Positions 47,681-56,939 of a stretch of DNA of 64,000 nucleotides are shown piece by piece; position 1 is the first letter of the stretch, and every line of letters starts with the position of its first letter. Made by a program: the position numbers and the translations under genes. The notes below the pieces were generated by a model, which worked only from the letters and a program-made list of their open reading frames with translations, did not search any database and was not told where the DNA came from. This stretch comes from Alteriqipengyuania abyssalis (GTDB lineage: Bacteria > Pseudomonadota > Alphaproteobacteria > Sphingomonadales > Sphingomonadaceae). The DNA is taken from NCBI RefSeq assembly GCF_019857185.1, contig NZ_JAHWXP010000003.1, positions 401,501-465,500 on the forward strand, read 5' to 3'.

Positions 47681-49202
47681 CGGCGGTCTCCGTACTGGAT
47701 TGCGCGGGCAGGACCGATCCGACCCGCAGCATGGCCAGCGCAGCCAGAGCCCACGCGGCGGCGGCGAACAGCATCGTCCAGATCGGCTCGCCCGGGAAGA
47801 ACGCCTTCATGATCGATCCCATGATGGTCGCCACCAGCAGCTGCGGCACCACGATGAAGATGTTGAACAGCCCCATGTAGATGCCGAGCTTGGCCTGCGG
47901 CAGATTGCTGGCGAGGATCGCGTAGGGCATCGCGAGGATGCTGGCCCAGGCGATGCCCTTCAGCACCTCGCACCCGATCAGCAGCATCGGATCGCGCAGC
48001 ACGAAGAAGCCGAGGAAGCCCAGCGCGCCCGCCAGCAGGCATGCCATGTGGGTGTATGCCTGGCCGAACTTGCGCGCCATCACCGGCAGCACGAACAGCG
48101 CGGCGATCGCGGCGACCCCGTTCTGCACGGTGTAGATCAGGTTCCACCAGTTGGCGCCGTCGTTATAGGCCGCGCTCGCCGGATCGGCGCTGCCGTAGAA
48201 ATATTGCGACACGATCGGGCCGGAATAGATCCACATGATGAACAGCGCGGACCAGCTGAAGAACTGCACCAGCGCGAGCCGTTTCATCACATCGGGCATG
48301 CCGGAAAAGTCGCCCACGATGCTCGACAGCATGTTGGCCGACTGGCCTTTGCGGGCCATGGAAATGCCGATCGCGCTTAGCAGGCCGTAGGTCGCCAGCA
48401 GCCCGCCAAGCAGGTAGATCTCCTTCTCCAGCCCCAGCGGCGCGACTGCGAGCAGCACTGCCGCGCCCGCCACCAGCCAGACCAGCGCGAAGCCGTAGTT
48501 CTTCGCGGCCAGCGCGCGGATCGTGTGGCTTTGCTCGATCTGGTTCTCGGCCTCGAACGCAGCCATTTCCTCGGGCGAATATTCGCGCGTGGTCAGCACG
48601 GTCCAGCCGATCGCCACGAACAGCGCGACCCCGCCCGCCCAGAAGCTCCACCGCACAGTGTCGGGGATCTGCCCCGGCGGCGCGACATTGGCGACGCCCA
48701 GATGCTCCAGGAACCACGGGAAGATCGCCGCGACCACCGCGCCGCTGCCGATGAAGGCGGTCTGCACGGCATAGCCGGTCGCGTGCTGCGACTTGTCCAG
48801 CATGTCCCCCACGAAGGCGCGAAACGGCTCCATCGAGATGTTGAGCGATGCGTCGAGCAGCCACAGCAGGCCTGCGGCAAACACCAGCGGCGCGGCGAAG
48901 GCGGGTGCGAAGGGCATCAGGAAGAGGGAGAACGCGGCGAAGATCGCCCCGGTCAGGAAATAGGGCCGCCGACGGCCCAGCCGGTTCCACGTGCGGTCCG
49001 ACAGGTAGCCGATGATCGGCTGGACGATCAGCCCGGTCAGCGGCGCGGCCACCCACAGCGCGGGCAGATCGTCAAGCGATGCCCCCACCGTCTGGAAGAT
49101 CCGGCTCATGTTGGAATTCTGCAGCACGAAGCCGATCTGGATTCCGAAGAAGCCGAAGCTGATGTTCCACAGCCCCGCCCAGCTCTGGCGTGGTTTCTCC
49201 AT
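47673..49202 (-). CDS. MFS sugar transporter (GPH/SLC45-like)
   Basis: A 509-residue inner-membrane carrier with about twelve helices. The pattern QPIIGYLSDRTWNRLGRRRPYFL between helices 2 and 3 is typical of the sucrose/maltose-type glycoside-proton symporters found in sphingomonad and Caulobacter starch loci. It likely imports maltose or another disaccharide with protons. ATG 49202 was chosen over an upstream open stretch because the family N-terminus starts at WAGLWNISFGFFG; AAGG lies just upstream. It is first in the operon with GH13, downstream of and codirectional with lacI. Confidence 0.9.
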   Translation of the reverse strand: MEKPRQSWAGLWNISFGFFGIQIGFVLQNSNMSRIFQTVGASLDDLPALWVAAPLTGLIVQPIIGYLSDRTWNRLGRRRPYFLTGAIFAAFSLFLMPFAPAFAAPLVFAAGLLWLLDASLNISMEPFRAFVGDMLDKSQHATGYAVQTAFIGSGAVVAAIFPWFLEHLGVANVAPPGQIPDTVRWSFWAGGVALFVAIGWTVLTTREYSPEEMAAFEAENQIEQSHTIRALAAKNYGFALVWLVAGAAVLLAVAPLGLEKEIYLLGGLLATYGLLSAIGISMARKGQSANMLSSIVGDFSGMPDVMKRLALVQFFSWSALFIMWIYSGPIVSQYFYGSADPASAAYNDGANWWNLIYTVQNGVAAIAALFVLPVMARKFGQAYTHMACLLAGALGFLGFFVLRDPMLLIGCEVLKGIAWASILAMPYAILASNLPQAKLGIYMGLFNIFIVVPQLLVATIMGSIMKAFFPGEPIWTMLFAAAAWALAALAMLRVGSVLPAQSSTETADA

Positions 49203-49302
49203 CGGCCTTGTTATCCTTTCCCCTGTCGGCGGGCGAACTCGCGTCACCCTGCCGATCGATGATGGGGCAAGGCTTTCACCAATCCGGGAGGCCGGACAAG
49301 CA

Positions 49303-49316
49303 ACATACGAATGCGC
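49303..49316. promoter_or_regulatory. weak LacI-type operator candidate before the MFS gene
   Basis: ACATACGAATGCGC has a central CG and a right half GAATGCG that differs by one base from the half-site GTATGCG upstream of the TonB receptor. The left half is poor. It lies between lacI and the MFS start. Confidence 0.25.
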
Positions 49317-50345
49317 TCAGGAGCTTGCGCGCACGATCAACCGGGTGGGCAGGCGGGTGGGCGGCGGGTCGGAGCCTTCGATATGCGCCAGCAGCGTTTC
49401 CACCAGCAGCTCGCCCGCACCCTGCGTGTCCTGCATGATGGTGGAGAGCGGCGGGTGGGTCATGCTGGCGGCGGGGATATTGTCGAACCCGACCACGGCG
49501 ACATCGCCCGGAACAGAGAGCCCCGCCTCATCCAGCGCGCGCATCGCGCCGATCGCGATCACGTCGCTCGCCGCGAACACCGCGTCGAACGCGGCACCGC
49601 TCTCGATCAGGCGGCGCGCGGCGGCATAGCCCGCCTCGTCCGATGTCACCGCGTCGAACTGCAGCGCCGGATCGGGCTCGATCCCCTGCTCCCTCAACGC
49701 CTCGGACAGGCCGAGATAGCGGTGCGCGAATTCGGGATAGTGCTCGTCCGCATGGCCCAGAAACGCGACCTTCCTGCGTCCGCGCTCGATAAAGTGTTCG
49801 CCGACCAGCCGCCCCGCGTCGATATTGTCCGAACCGACAGTGGCGCCGCTGCTGTCGCTGCTGACCGAACCCCAGCGGGCGAAATGCGTCCCCGCCTTGA
49901 CCAGCTGGTCCAGCCTTTCCGCGTAGAGCGTGTAGTCGCCATAGCCGAGCAGGATCAGCCCGTCCGCCCGCTTGCTGTCCTGATACTTGACGTGCCAGTC
50001 ATCCTCCATCCGCTGGAACGAGATCAGCAGGTCGAGCCCGCGGTTACCGCAGGCGCGGGTGATCGAACCGAGCATCGAGAGGAAGAACGGGTTGATCATG
50101 CTCTCGTCGGGCGTGGGATCCTCGAAGAACAGCAGCGCGATGGTGTTGGTCCGCTGGGTTCTGAGCGAGGAGGCATTGCGGTCGACCGCATAGTTCAGCT
50201 CGCGCGCGATCCGCTCGATCTTCTCGCGGGTCGCCTGGCTGACCGACTTGTCGCCGCGCAGCGCACGGCTGACCGTGGGCTGCGAGACTCCGGCCCGGTA
50301 GGCTATATCGAAGCTGGTCGGCCTGCCTGACGGGGTGCGGCCCAT
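49317..50345 (-). CDS. LacI-family transcriptional regulator of the starch/maltose locus
   Basis: A 342-residue repressor. The N-terminal helix-turn-helix is TSFDIAYRAGVSQPTVSRALRGDKSVSQATREK with the hinge helix before NTIALLFFEDP, followed by a periplasmic-binding-type sugar domain. The ATG at 50345 has GGGAGAGAG just upstream. It lies between the leftward MFS-GH13 operon and the rightward TonB receptor operon, so it probably controls both and itself. The inducer is presumably maltose or an oligosaccharide; this is from context. Confidence 0.92.
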   Translation of the reverse strand: MGRTPSGRPTSFDIAYRAGVSQPTVSRALRGDKSVSQATREKIERIARELNYAVDRNASSLRTQRTNTIALLFFEDPTPDESMINPFFLSMLGSITRACGNRGLDLLISFQRMEDDWHVKYQDSKRADGLILLGYGDYTLYAERLDQLVKAGTHFARWGSVSSDSSGATVGSDNIDAGRLVGEHFIERGRRKVAFLGHADEHYPEFAHRYLGLSEALREQGIEPDPALQFDAVTSDEAGYAAARRLIESGAAFDAVFAASDVIAIGAMRALDEAGLSVPGDVAVVGFDNIPAASMTHPPLSTIMQDTQGAGELLVETLLAHIEGSDPPPTRLPTRLIVRASS

Positions 50346-50377
50346 TCTCTCTCCCGAAAGGCGTCGTGCGCCTCTCA

Positions 50378-50391
50378 TGCTTACGTATTCA
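50378..50391. promoter_or_regulatory. LacI-type operator candidate upstream of lacI
   Basis: TGCTTACGTATTCA, five of seven half-site positions symmetric about a central CG, 33 bases before the lacI start. It would fit autoregulation. Confidence 0.35.
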
Positions 50392-50560
50392 TCGGATTAC
50401 GTCAGGTCGCCCTGCAAGGCAATTGCCGCCTCCTAGGCGAAGCCCCTCGCAGCCGCGAAAATGGCGTGATTGCGCCTATGATGGCCGCCCGGCCTGCACG
50501 CAAGCGGGGCATCGACATTTGTGCCACAGTCCTGTCGGGCCGGTCGCGGCGCATCGCACG

Positions 50561-50574
50561 CGTATACGTATGCG
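50561..50574. promoter_or_regulatory. LacI-type operator candidate upstream of the TonB receptor
   Basis: CGTATACGTATGCG, six of seven positions symmetric about a central CG. It is nested in a longer imperfect palindrome (ATCGCA...TGCGAT arms, 50553-50576). It is 134 bp before the receptor start and is the strongest palindrome in the control region. Confidence 0.5.
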
Positions 50575-50707
50575 ATCTTCCGGCACGCCCCCGGTGCTGC
50601 ATTATGACCGCCGCAGACGCGCCAAGGACCGGCCGATCGAGACCGGGCCACGTGCATCTGGCGACGCTGGGAATGGCAGCGCCGCACACGGGAGAGAGAG
50701 AACAGTC

Positions 50708-53470
50708 ATGTCCTACCGCAATTCGCTTCGCAGCGGCACCAGCCTGCGCACCTGTGCCATCGCCCTGATCCTGGCCGGCGCCGCCGTGCCGGGCATCGCC
50801 GCCGCGCAGACCACCCAGCCGCCCGTCCCCGACACGGAAGAAGACGGTCAGCCGGTCGCCGACGACGATACCGACGAGAACGTCATCGTGGTCAGCGGCT
50901 TTCGCGCCGCTCTGGAAAGCGCGGTCAACGAGAAGCGCAACAGCGACCTGATCCTGGAATCGGTCACTGCCGAGGATATCGGCAAGCTGCCCGATGATTC
51001 GATCGGGGAATCGATCGCCCGCCTGCCCGGCATCACCTCGCAGCGGCTCAATGGCCGCGCCAACGTGATCGCCATTCGCGGCCTCGGCCCGGACTTCTCC
51101 CAGACGCTGCTGAACGGGCGCGAGCAGACCTCCACCGGCGATAGCCGCGCGGTCGAATTCGACCAGTATCCCTCCGAAGTCGTCGCCCAAGTCAATGTCT
51201 ACAAGACGCCCTCGGCCAGCCTCGTCGGCCAGGGCCTGGTCGGCACGATCGACGTCCGCACGATCCGCCCGCTCGAAGTGGACGAGCCGATCTTCGCGAT
51301 CGGGGCCAAGGGTTCCTATGCGGATATCGGCGCGCTCAACGCGGGCTCGCGCGATTACGGCTATCGCGTCAACGCGACCTTCGTCGACCAGTTCGCCGAC
51401 GACACGATCGGCGTCGCGCTGGCGGCGGCCTATACCGACGAGCCCTATCAGCTGCAGGAATTCAACGCCTGGGGCTATGCTGGCGATGGCACGCCCGGCA
51501 ATCCGTACATCATCGGCGGCAACAAGAGCTTCGTCACCTCGACCCGGCTCAAGCGCTTCGGGGTCAACGGCACGCTGCAATATCAGGCGTCGCCCAACTT
51601 CATGGTCACCGTCGACGGCTTCTATTCCAGTTTCGACGACGACCAGTCCAAGCGCGGGATCGAACTGCCGCTGGGCTTCAGCAACCCCTACACCACAAGC
51701 AGCGTGGTCGACGGTCCGTTCGGCGGTTTCGCCGAATCCGGCACCTTCACCGATGTGCGCGGCGTCGTGCGCAACGACGTTTTCCAGCGCCAGGCGGACC
51801 TCTATTCGGGCGGCCTCAACCTCGATTACGATGGCGATGACGGGTGGAGCGCGTTCTTCGATTTCGGCTATTCGCGCACCGACCGTAACGAGCTGAGCAT
51901 CGAAAGCTATTCGGGCACCGGCTATGGCGGGGGCAACGGCGCGGCCGATACGATCGGCTTCACCTCCGACACCAATGGCACATCCTTCACCCACACGCTC
52001 GACTACAGCGACCCGAGCCTGATCCGGCTGACCGACCCCCTCGGCTGGGGCGGCGCGCGCGTCCAGGCGGGCTACTGGAACAACCGCATCATTGCCGACG
52101 AGCTTTTCCAGTATCGCGTGGGCGTGTCGAAGGAACTGGGCGGCTTCCTCTCCGCCATGCATTTCGGGATGGCCTATACCGACCGTTCCAAGAGCCTGAC
52201 GCCGGACGAGTTCTTCGTCTCGCCGCCGGGCGGCGCAACCGAGGTGGCAATCCCGACCGGCGCGCTGCTGCGGCCGACCGACCTCGACTATCTCGGCCTT
52301 GGCCCGATCGTCAGCTACGATGTCCGCGACCTGATCGCGGATGGCACGCTGATCCTCGATCGCAATACCTCCAACGATGTTCCGGCCAAGGCCTACGGCA
52401 TCACCGAAGACCTGATGACCATCTACCTGCAGGCGGATATCGAGCAGGAACTGGGCATCGGCGTGCTGACCGGCAATTTCGGCGTGCAGGCGATCAATAC
52501 CGACCAGAACTCGACCGGGCTTGCGTTCGCCGGTGGCCAGCCGGTCGACGTGTCGCTGGGCGCGGATTACTGGGACGTGCTGCCCAGCGCCAACCTGTCG
52601 CTGCGGCTCGATAGCGGGTGGGTCTTCCGCCTTGCCGCCAGCCGCCAGATCCAGCGCCCGCGTCTCGACGATCTGCGCGTGGCGATCAGCTACGGGATCA
52701 ACACCAACGCGGGTGAAAGCCCGACCGGTGTCGCGCCGTTCATCAGCGGCGGCGGCGGCAACCCGCTGCTGCGCCCGTACCGGGCCAACGCGGTCGACTT
52801 CAATATCGAGAAGTACTTCGCAAACGGCGCGGGCGTCGTCGCGGTGCAGGCCTTCTACAAGGATATCGTCAACTGGATCGCCAACGGGCGCTATACCTTC
52901 GATTATTCCGGACTTCCGACCCCGGCGGGTCAGACCCCGGCGACCACGATCGGTTTCCTCGATACGCAGGTGAACACCGGCGGCGGTAACTTCTACGGGG
53001 TCGAGCTGTCGGCGACGGTACCGTTCGACGCCTTCTTCTCCGGCCTCGAAGGCTTCGGCGCAACCGGCGGCGTGGGCTACACCAAGTCGGAAGTGGAAGA
53101 CTTCAACGGAGATGTCGCACCGATTTCCGGCTATTCGGAATGGGTCGCCAACGGCACGCTCTACTACGACCTCAACGGCTTCAGCGCCCGGGGCAGCGTC
53201 CGCTATCGCTCCGAGTTCATCGGCGAATTCAGCGGCTTCGGCGGTTCGCCGACGCGGCGTCTGGCGCGAGGCGAGACGATCGTCGATGCGCAAATCGGCT
53301 ATGAATTCCAGCCGGGCAGCGCGCTGGAGGGCCTCTCGGTCTATCTCCAGGGGCAGAACCTCACCAACGCGCCGTTCGTGTCGCAGTTCAACGTGCCCGA
53401 ACCGCGCGCGGTGATCGACTATCAGGAATATGGCCGCCGCTTCCTCGTCGGCGCGACCTTCAAGTTCTGA
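50708..53470 (+). CDS. TonB-dependent receptor, Xanthomonas/Caulobacter carbohydrate type
   Basis: A 920-residue outer-membrane receptor. A signal peptide (ending GIAAAQ) is followed by a TonB-box-like ENVIVVSGF, the plug with LPDDSIGESIARLPGITSQ and IRGLGPDFSQTLLNGREQ, and a long beta-barrel ending in the C-terminal aromatic GATFKF. The plug motifs match the TonB-Xanth-Caul family that imports oligosaccharides. It is first in the rightward operon with halogenase, amylase, glucosidases and symporter, so maltodextrin uptake is the natural inference. ATG 50708 has GGGAGAGAG upstream. Confidence 0.95.
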   Translation: MSYRNSLRSGTSLRTCAIALILAGAAVPGIAAAQTTQPPVPDTEEDGQPVADDDTDENVIVVSGFRAALESAVNEKRNSDLILESVTAEDIGKLPDDSIGESIARLPGITSQRLNGRANVIAIRGLGPDFSQTLLNGREQTSTGDSRAVEFDQYPSEVVAQVNVYKTPSASLVGQGLVGTIDVRTIRPLEVDEPIFAIGAKGSYADIGALNAGSRDYGYRVNATFVDQFADDTIGVALAAAYTDEPYQLQEFNAWGYAGDGTPGNPYIIGGNKSFVTSTRLKRFGVNGTLQYQASPNFMVTVDGFYSSFDDDQSKRGIELPLGFSNPYTTSSVVDGPFGGFAESGTFTDVRGVVRNDVFQRQADLYSGGLNLDYDGDDGWSAFFDFGYSRTDRNELSIESYSGTGYGGGNGAADTIGFTSDTNGTSFTHTLDYSDPSLIRLTDPLGWGGARVQAGYWNNRIIADELFQYRVGVSKELGGFLSAMHFGMAYTDRSKSLTPDEFFVSPPGGATEVAIPTGALLRPTDLDYLGLGPIVSYDVRDLIADGTLILDRNTSNDVPAKAYGITEDLMTIYLQADIEQELGIGVLTGNFGVQAINTDQNSTGLAFAGGQPVDVSLGADYWDVLPSANLSLRLDSGWVFRLAASRQIQRPRLDDLRVAISYGINTNAGESPTGVAPFISGGGGNPLLRPYRANAVDFNIEKYFANGAGVVAVQAFYKDIVNWIANGRYTFDYSGLPTPAGQTPATTIGFLDTQVNTGGGNFYGVELSATVPFDAFFSGLEGFGATGGVGYTKSEVEDFNGDVAPISGYSEWVANGTLYYDLNGFSARGSVRYRSEFIGEFSGFGGSPTRRLARGETIVDAQIGYEFQPGSALEGLSVYLQGQNLTNAPFVSQFNVPEPRAVIDYQEYGRRFLVGATFKF

Positions 53471-53571
53471 TAGCCAAGGTCCGGAGCAGGCGGCGCATTC
53501 CTCCCAAGCCGCGCCGTCTGCCTCGGACCCTAATCCTTGCCATGCGCCCTGCGCGCGGGTGAGGATGGGAG

Positions 53572-55131
53572 GTGAGCGTGAACCGGACCAGTTCCAGCGA
53601 AACCGAACCGCCCGCCATCGTCATTGTCGGTGGCGGCACTGCCGGGTGGATGGCGGCGGCGGCGCTCGCGCGGCTGACGCCATGCGCGGTCACGCTGGTC
53701 GAGTCCGAGGCGATCGGCACGGTCGGCGTGGGCGAGGCAACGATCCCGCAGATCCGCCTGTTCAACCAGGCGCTGGGGATCGACGAAGCGGAATTCCTGC
53801 GCGAGACCAAAGCCACCTTCAAGCTGGGCATCGAATTCGCCGGCTGGTCGCACGCTGGTGCCAGCTACATGCATGCCTTCGGCGAGATCGGCGCGGGCGC
53901 GGGCCTGCTCCCCTTCCACCAGCTGTGGCTGCGCGGCCGCGAACTGGGCGAGGCAAAAGACCTCGCCACCTACTCGCTCAATGAGCGCGCGGCGCGCGCG
54001 CTCAAGATGCAGATGTGGCGCGGCGACGCGGGGCACAGCGCGCCCGACATGCCGTGGGCGTACCACTTCGACGCCAGCCTCTACGCCGCCTACCTGCGTC
54101 GCCTGGCCGAAGCGCGCGGCGCGGCGCGAATCGAAGGCAAGGTCGCCTCGGTCGAGCGCGATGGCGCAAGCGGTGACATCGCGGCGGTTGCGCTGGAAGA
54201 AGGGCGCCGGATCGCAGGCGATTTCTTCATCGATTGCAGCGGCTTTCGCAGCCTGCTGCTGGGGCAGGAGCTGGCGACACCGTTCGAGGACTGGAGCCAC
54301 TGGCTGCCGTGCGACCGCGCGGTCGCGGTGCCGTGCGCCACGAAAGGCGAGTTCACCCCCTACACCCGCTCCACCGCGCACTCCGCCGGCTGGCAATGGC
54401 GCATTCCGTTGCAGCACCGGATCGGCAACGGGCTGGTCTATTGCAGCGACTATCTCTCCGATGACGAGGCCGAGGCGCAGCTGCTCGCCAATCTCGACGG
54501 CGCGCCTCAGGCCACGCCCAACCGCCTGCGCTTCACCACCGGGATGCGCACCCAGCAATGGTCGCACAACTGCCTCGCGCTGGGGCTGGCCGCCGGGTTC
54601 ATGGAGCCGCTGGAATCGACCAGCATCCACCTGATCCAGTCCTCGATCGCGCGGTTCCTGAACATGCTGCCGGGCAGGCAGCCCGCGCCCGCAATGCGCG
54701 CGGAGTTCAACCGGCAGGCGGAGTTCGAATGGATCCGCATCCGCGACTTCCTGATCCTGCATTACTGGGCGAACGGGCGCGTCGGCGAAGCTTTCTGGGA
54801 TCGTCGCCGGGAAATGGCCCTGCCCGACACACTGACCGCGAAGATCGAGCAGTTCAAAGCCAGCGGCTTCATCCATCGCGAGCACGAGGAGCTGTTCACC
54901 ATCCCCGGCTGGGCGCAGGTGCTGATCGGGCAGGAGGTGACGCCGCAATCGCTCCACCCGCTGGCCGCATCGACCGATCCGGCTGCGCTGGAGCGGATGC
55001 TGGGCGAGATCGAGGCGGGGATCGGCCGATTGGTCGATGCCATGCCGTCGCATGTCGAGTTTCTGCGCGCCTACTGCATGCCCCGCGCTACCAATCCATC
55101 CCCCACCCCGGTTTCGGAGACCGCCCGATGA
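53572..55131 (+). CDS. flavin-dependent tryptophan-halogenase-family protein
   Basis: A 519-residue protein of the Trp_halogenase family. The FAD motif VIVGGGTAGWMAAAAL (residues 17-32) and GVGEATIPQI are present. Lys84 in ATFKLGIEF aligns with the catalytic lysine of PrnA, WQWRIP near residue 275 is the halogenase WxWxIP motif, and PLESTSIHL contains the conserved glutamate. All features of an active FADH2-dependent halogenase are therefore intact. No flavin reductase is nearby. Its gene sits between a sugar TonB receptor and alpha-amylase, overlapping the latter (ATGA); homologues in such loci of Caulobacterales, Sphingomonadales and Xanthomonadales have no settled natural substrate. Start is GTG 53572 or GTG 53578; both have a plausible ribosome binding site. 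Confidence 0.9.
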   Translation: MSVNRTSSSETEPPAIVIVGGGTAGWMAAAALARLTPCAVTLVESEAIGTVGVGEATIPQIRLFNQALGIDEAEFLRETKATFKLGIEFAGWSHAGASYMHAFGEIGAGAGLLPFHQLWLRGRELGEAKDLATYSLNERAARALKMQMWRGDAGHSAPDMPWAYHFDASLYAAYLRRLAEARGAARIEGKVASVERDGASGDIAAVALEEGRRIAGDFFIDCSGFRSLLLGQELATPFEDWSHWLPCDRAVAVPCATKGEFTPYTRSTAHSAGWQWRIPLQHRIGNGLVYCSDYLSDDEAEAQLLANLDGAPQATPNRLRFTTGMRTQQWSHNCLALGLAAGFMEPLESTSIHLIQSSIARFLNMLPGRQPAPAMRAEFNRQAEFEWIRIRDFLILHYWANGRVGEAFWDRRREMALPDTLTAKIEQFKASGFIHREHEELFTIPGWAQVLIGQEVTPQSLHPLAASTDPAALERMLGEIEAGIGRLVDAMPSHVEFLRAYCMPRATNPSPTPVSETAR

Positions 55132-56939
55132 AGCGCGCCGTCACCCTGCTCGCCGCAGCCAGCCTGCTCGGCTTTGCCACCCCCGCGCTGGCGCAGGAGC
55201 CAGCCGCCGAAACGGGCGATCGCCTGTCTCAGGACGAGGTGATCTATTTCGTCCTGCCCGACCGCTTCGCCAATGGCGACACGGCCAACGATACCGGCGG
55301 CTATCCGGCGGACCGGCTCCAAAGCGGCTACGACCCCACCCATCGCGGCTTCTACCACGGCGGCGATCTGAAGGGCCTGACCGAGAAGCTCGACTATATT
55401 CAGGGCCTCGGCGTTACCGCGATCTGGTTCGCGCCGATCTTCAAGAACAAGCCGGTGCAGGGCCCGGCGGGTGACGAGAGCGCGGGCTACCACGGCTACT
55501 GGGTGACCGACTTCACCTCGGTCGACCCGCATCTGGGCACCAATGCCGAGTTCAAGGCCTTCGTCGAGGCGGCGCACGCGCGCGGGATGAAGGTCTATAT
55601 GGACATCATCACCAACCATACCGCCGACGTCATCCGGTATGCGGGCGGCGACTATGCCTATCGCAGCAAGGCGGACTATCCTTTTTCCACCCTTGGCGGG
55701 CCCGAGGGTGAGCGGATCAACCCGGGCTTCGCGGGCGACGATGATCCCGGCGCAAAGAACTGGGCGAAGCTGACCGATCCGCGCTTCGCCTACACCCCCG
55801 TGGTGCCCGAGGCGGAGCGGGACATCAAAGTGCCCGCATGGCTCAACGATCCGATCTACTACCATAATCGCGGCAACAGCGAGTGGTGGGGCGAAAGCGC
55901 GGTCTATGGCGATTTCGCGGGGCTCGACGATCTGGCGACCGAGCATCCGCGCGTGCTTGCCGGGATGATCGATATCTTCGGCAGCTGGATTGACCGCTTC
56001 GGGATCGACGGCTTCCGGATCGACACGGTCAAGCATGTGAACCCCGAGTTCTGGCAGGCCTTCGTGCCCGCGATGCAGGCGCGCGCCGAGGCGAAAGGGA
56101 TCGCGGATTTCCTGATCTTTGGAGAGGTCTATGTCGACGGTGCGCGCCCCGGCCCGCTGGCGGCCTATACCCACCGCGACGCCCTACCCGCCGTGCTCGA
56201 CTTCACCTTCCAGTCCGCAGTGCGCGATGTGGTGGCCGACAATGCCTCGCCCGAAGTGCTGGTGCAGATGCTCGAAGGCGATGTGCTCTATGCAGGTGGC
56301 GAGGAAGCCGCGCTGCGCCTGCCGACCTTCCTCGGCAATCACGACATGGGCCGCTTTTCTATGTTCGTGAAAGCGGGCAATCCGGATGCCGGCCAGTCGG
56401 AACTGCTTGCGCGCACGATGCAGGGCCATGCGATGCTGCTGACCCTGCGCGGCATCCCGACCGTCTATTACGGCGACGAGCAGGGCTTCATCTCCGACGG
56501 CAACGACCAGCAGGCGCGCGAGGACATGTTCGCCAGCCGGGTGGCCGACTACAACGACAACGATCTCCTCGGCACGCAAGCGACTACGGCGGACGAGAAT
56601 TACGCCGCCGACCACCCGCTTTACCGCACGATCGCGCGGCTTTCCGCGTTGCGCACGGGCACCCCTGCGCTGCGCCGCGGGCGCACCCAGATCGGCACGT
56701 TCGACCGCGAGCCGGGCCTGCTCTCACTCATCCGCCGCGACCCCGAAGGCGGCCAGACGGTCCTGCTGGTGTTCAACACCAGTGGGCAAGCAATCACGCG
56801 GAACGTGGAAATCGACATGAAGGAAACCACGCTGAAAACCCTCGACGGCACCTGCCCCGCCCAACCGACCGCGCCGGGCAGCGCGCGGTTCACCCTTCCC
56901 CCCTTCGGCTGGGCCGTGTGCGAGCTGGAGCGCAACTGA
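55128..56939 (+). CDS. exported GH13 alpha-amylase
   Basis: A 603-residue enzyme with a signal peptide (ending PALAQ). GH13 residues are Asp299 (GFRIDTVKH), Glu333 (IFGEVYVD) and Asp406 (FLGNHDMGRF), and the early VIYFVLPDRFANGD motif is typical of cyclomaltodextrinase/amylase-type enzymes. A C-terminal all-beta domain ends the protein. It should cut starch or maltodextrins in the periplasm or at the outer membrane. The ATG overlaps the halogenase stop, and its stop shares one base with the next start (TGATG). Confidence 0.92.
   Translation: MKRAVTLLAAASLLGFATPALAQEPAAETGDRLSQDEVIYFVLPDRFANGDTANDTGGYPADRLQSGYDPTHRGFYHGGDLKGLTEKLDYIQGLGVTAIWFAPIFKNKPVQGPAGDESAGYHGYWVTDFTSVDPHLGTNAEFKAFVEAAHARGMKVYMDIITNHTADVIRYAGGDYAYRSKADYPFSTLGGPEGERINPGFAGDDDPGAKNWAKLTDPRFAYTPVVPEAERDIKVPAWLNDPIYYHNRGNSEWWGESAVYGDFAGLDDLATEHPRVLAGMIDIFGSWIDRFGIDGFRIDTVKHVNPEFWQAFVPAMQARAEAKGIADFLIFGEVYVDGARPGPLAAYTHRDALPAVLDFTFQSAVRDVVADNASPEVLVQMLEGDVLYAGGEEAALRLPTFLGNHDMGRFSMFVKAGNPDAGQSELLARTMQGHAMLLTLRGIPTVYYGDEQGFISDGNDQQAREDMFASRVADYNDNDLLGTQATTADENYAADHPLYRTIARLSALRTGTPALRRGRTQIGTFDREPGLLSLIRRDPEGGQTVLLVFNTSGQAITRNVEIDMKETTLKTLDGTCPAQPTAPGSARFTLPPFGWAVCELERN

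Larger units (their letters stand above)
50346..50707. promoter_or_regulatory. divergent control region between lacI and the TonB receptor gene
   Basis: A 362-bp gene-free interval. It holds the lacI leader, two palindromes sharing TTAC/ATAC-GTAT centres (50378-50391 and 50561-50574) and a purine-rich GGGAGAGAGAGA ribosome binding site before the receptor start at 50708. No small gene or RNA was recognised in it. Confidence 0.6.

Noticed and set aside
49203-49247. 15-codon N-terminal extension of the MFS transporter
   Set aside because: MTRVRPPTGERITRP is not hydrophobic and not family-like; ATG 49202 with AAGG upstream gives the expected N-terminus.
50402-53293. A 963-codon open frame antisense to the TonB receptor
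   Set aside because: Same GC effect; it runs across the receptor gene and its control region, and the translation has no recognisable motif, whereas the receptor frame has a complete signal peptide, plug and barrel.
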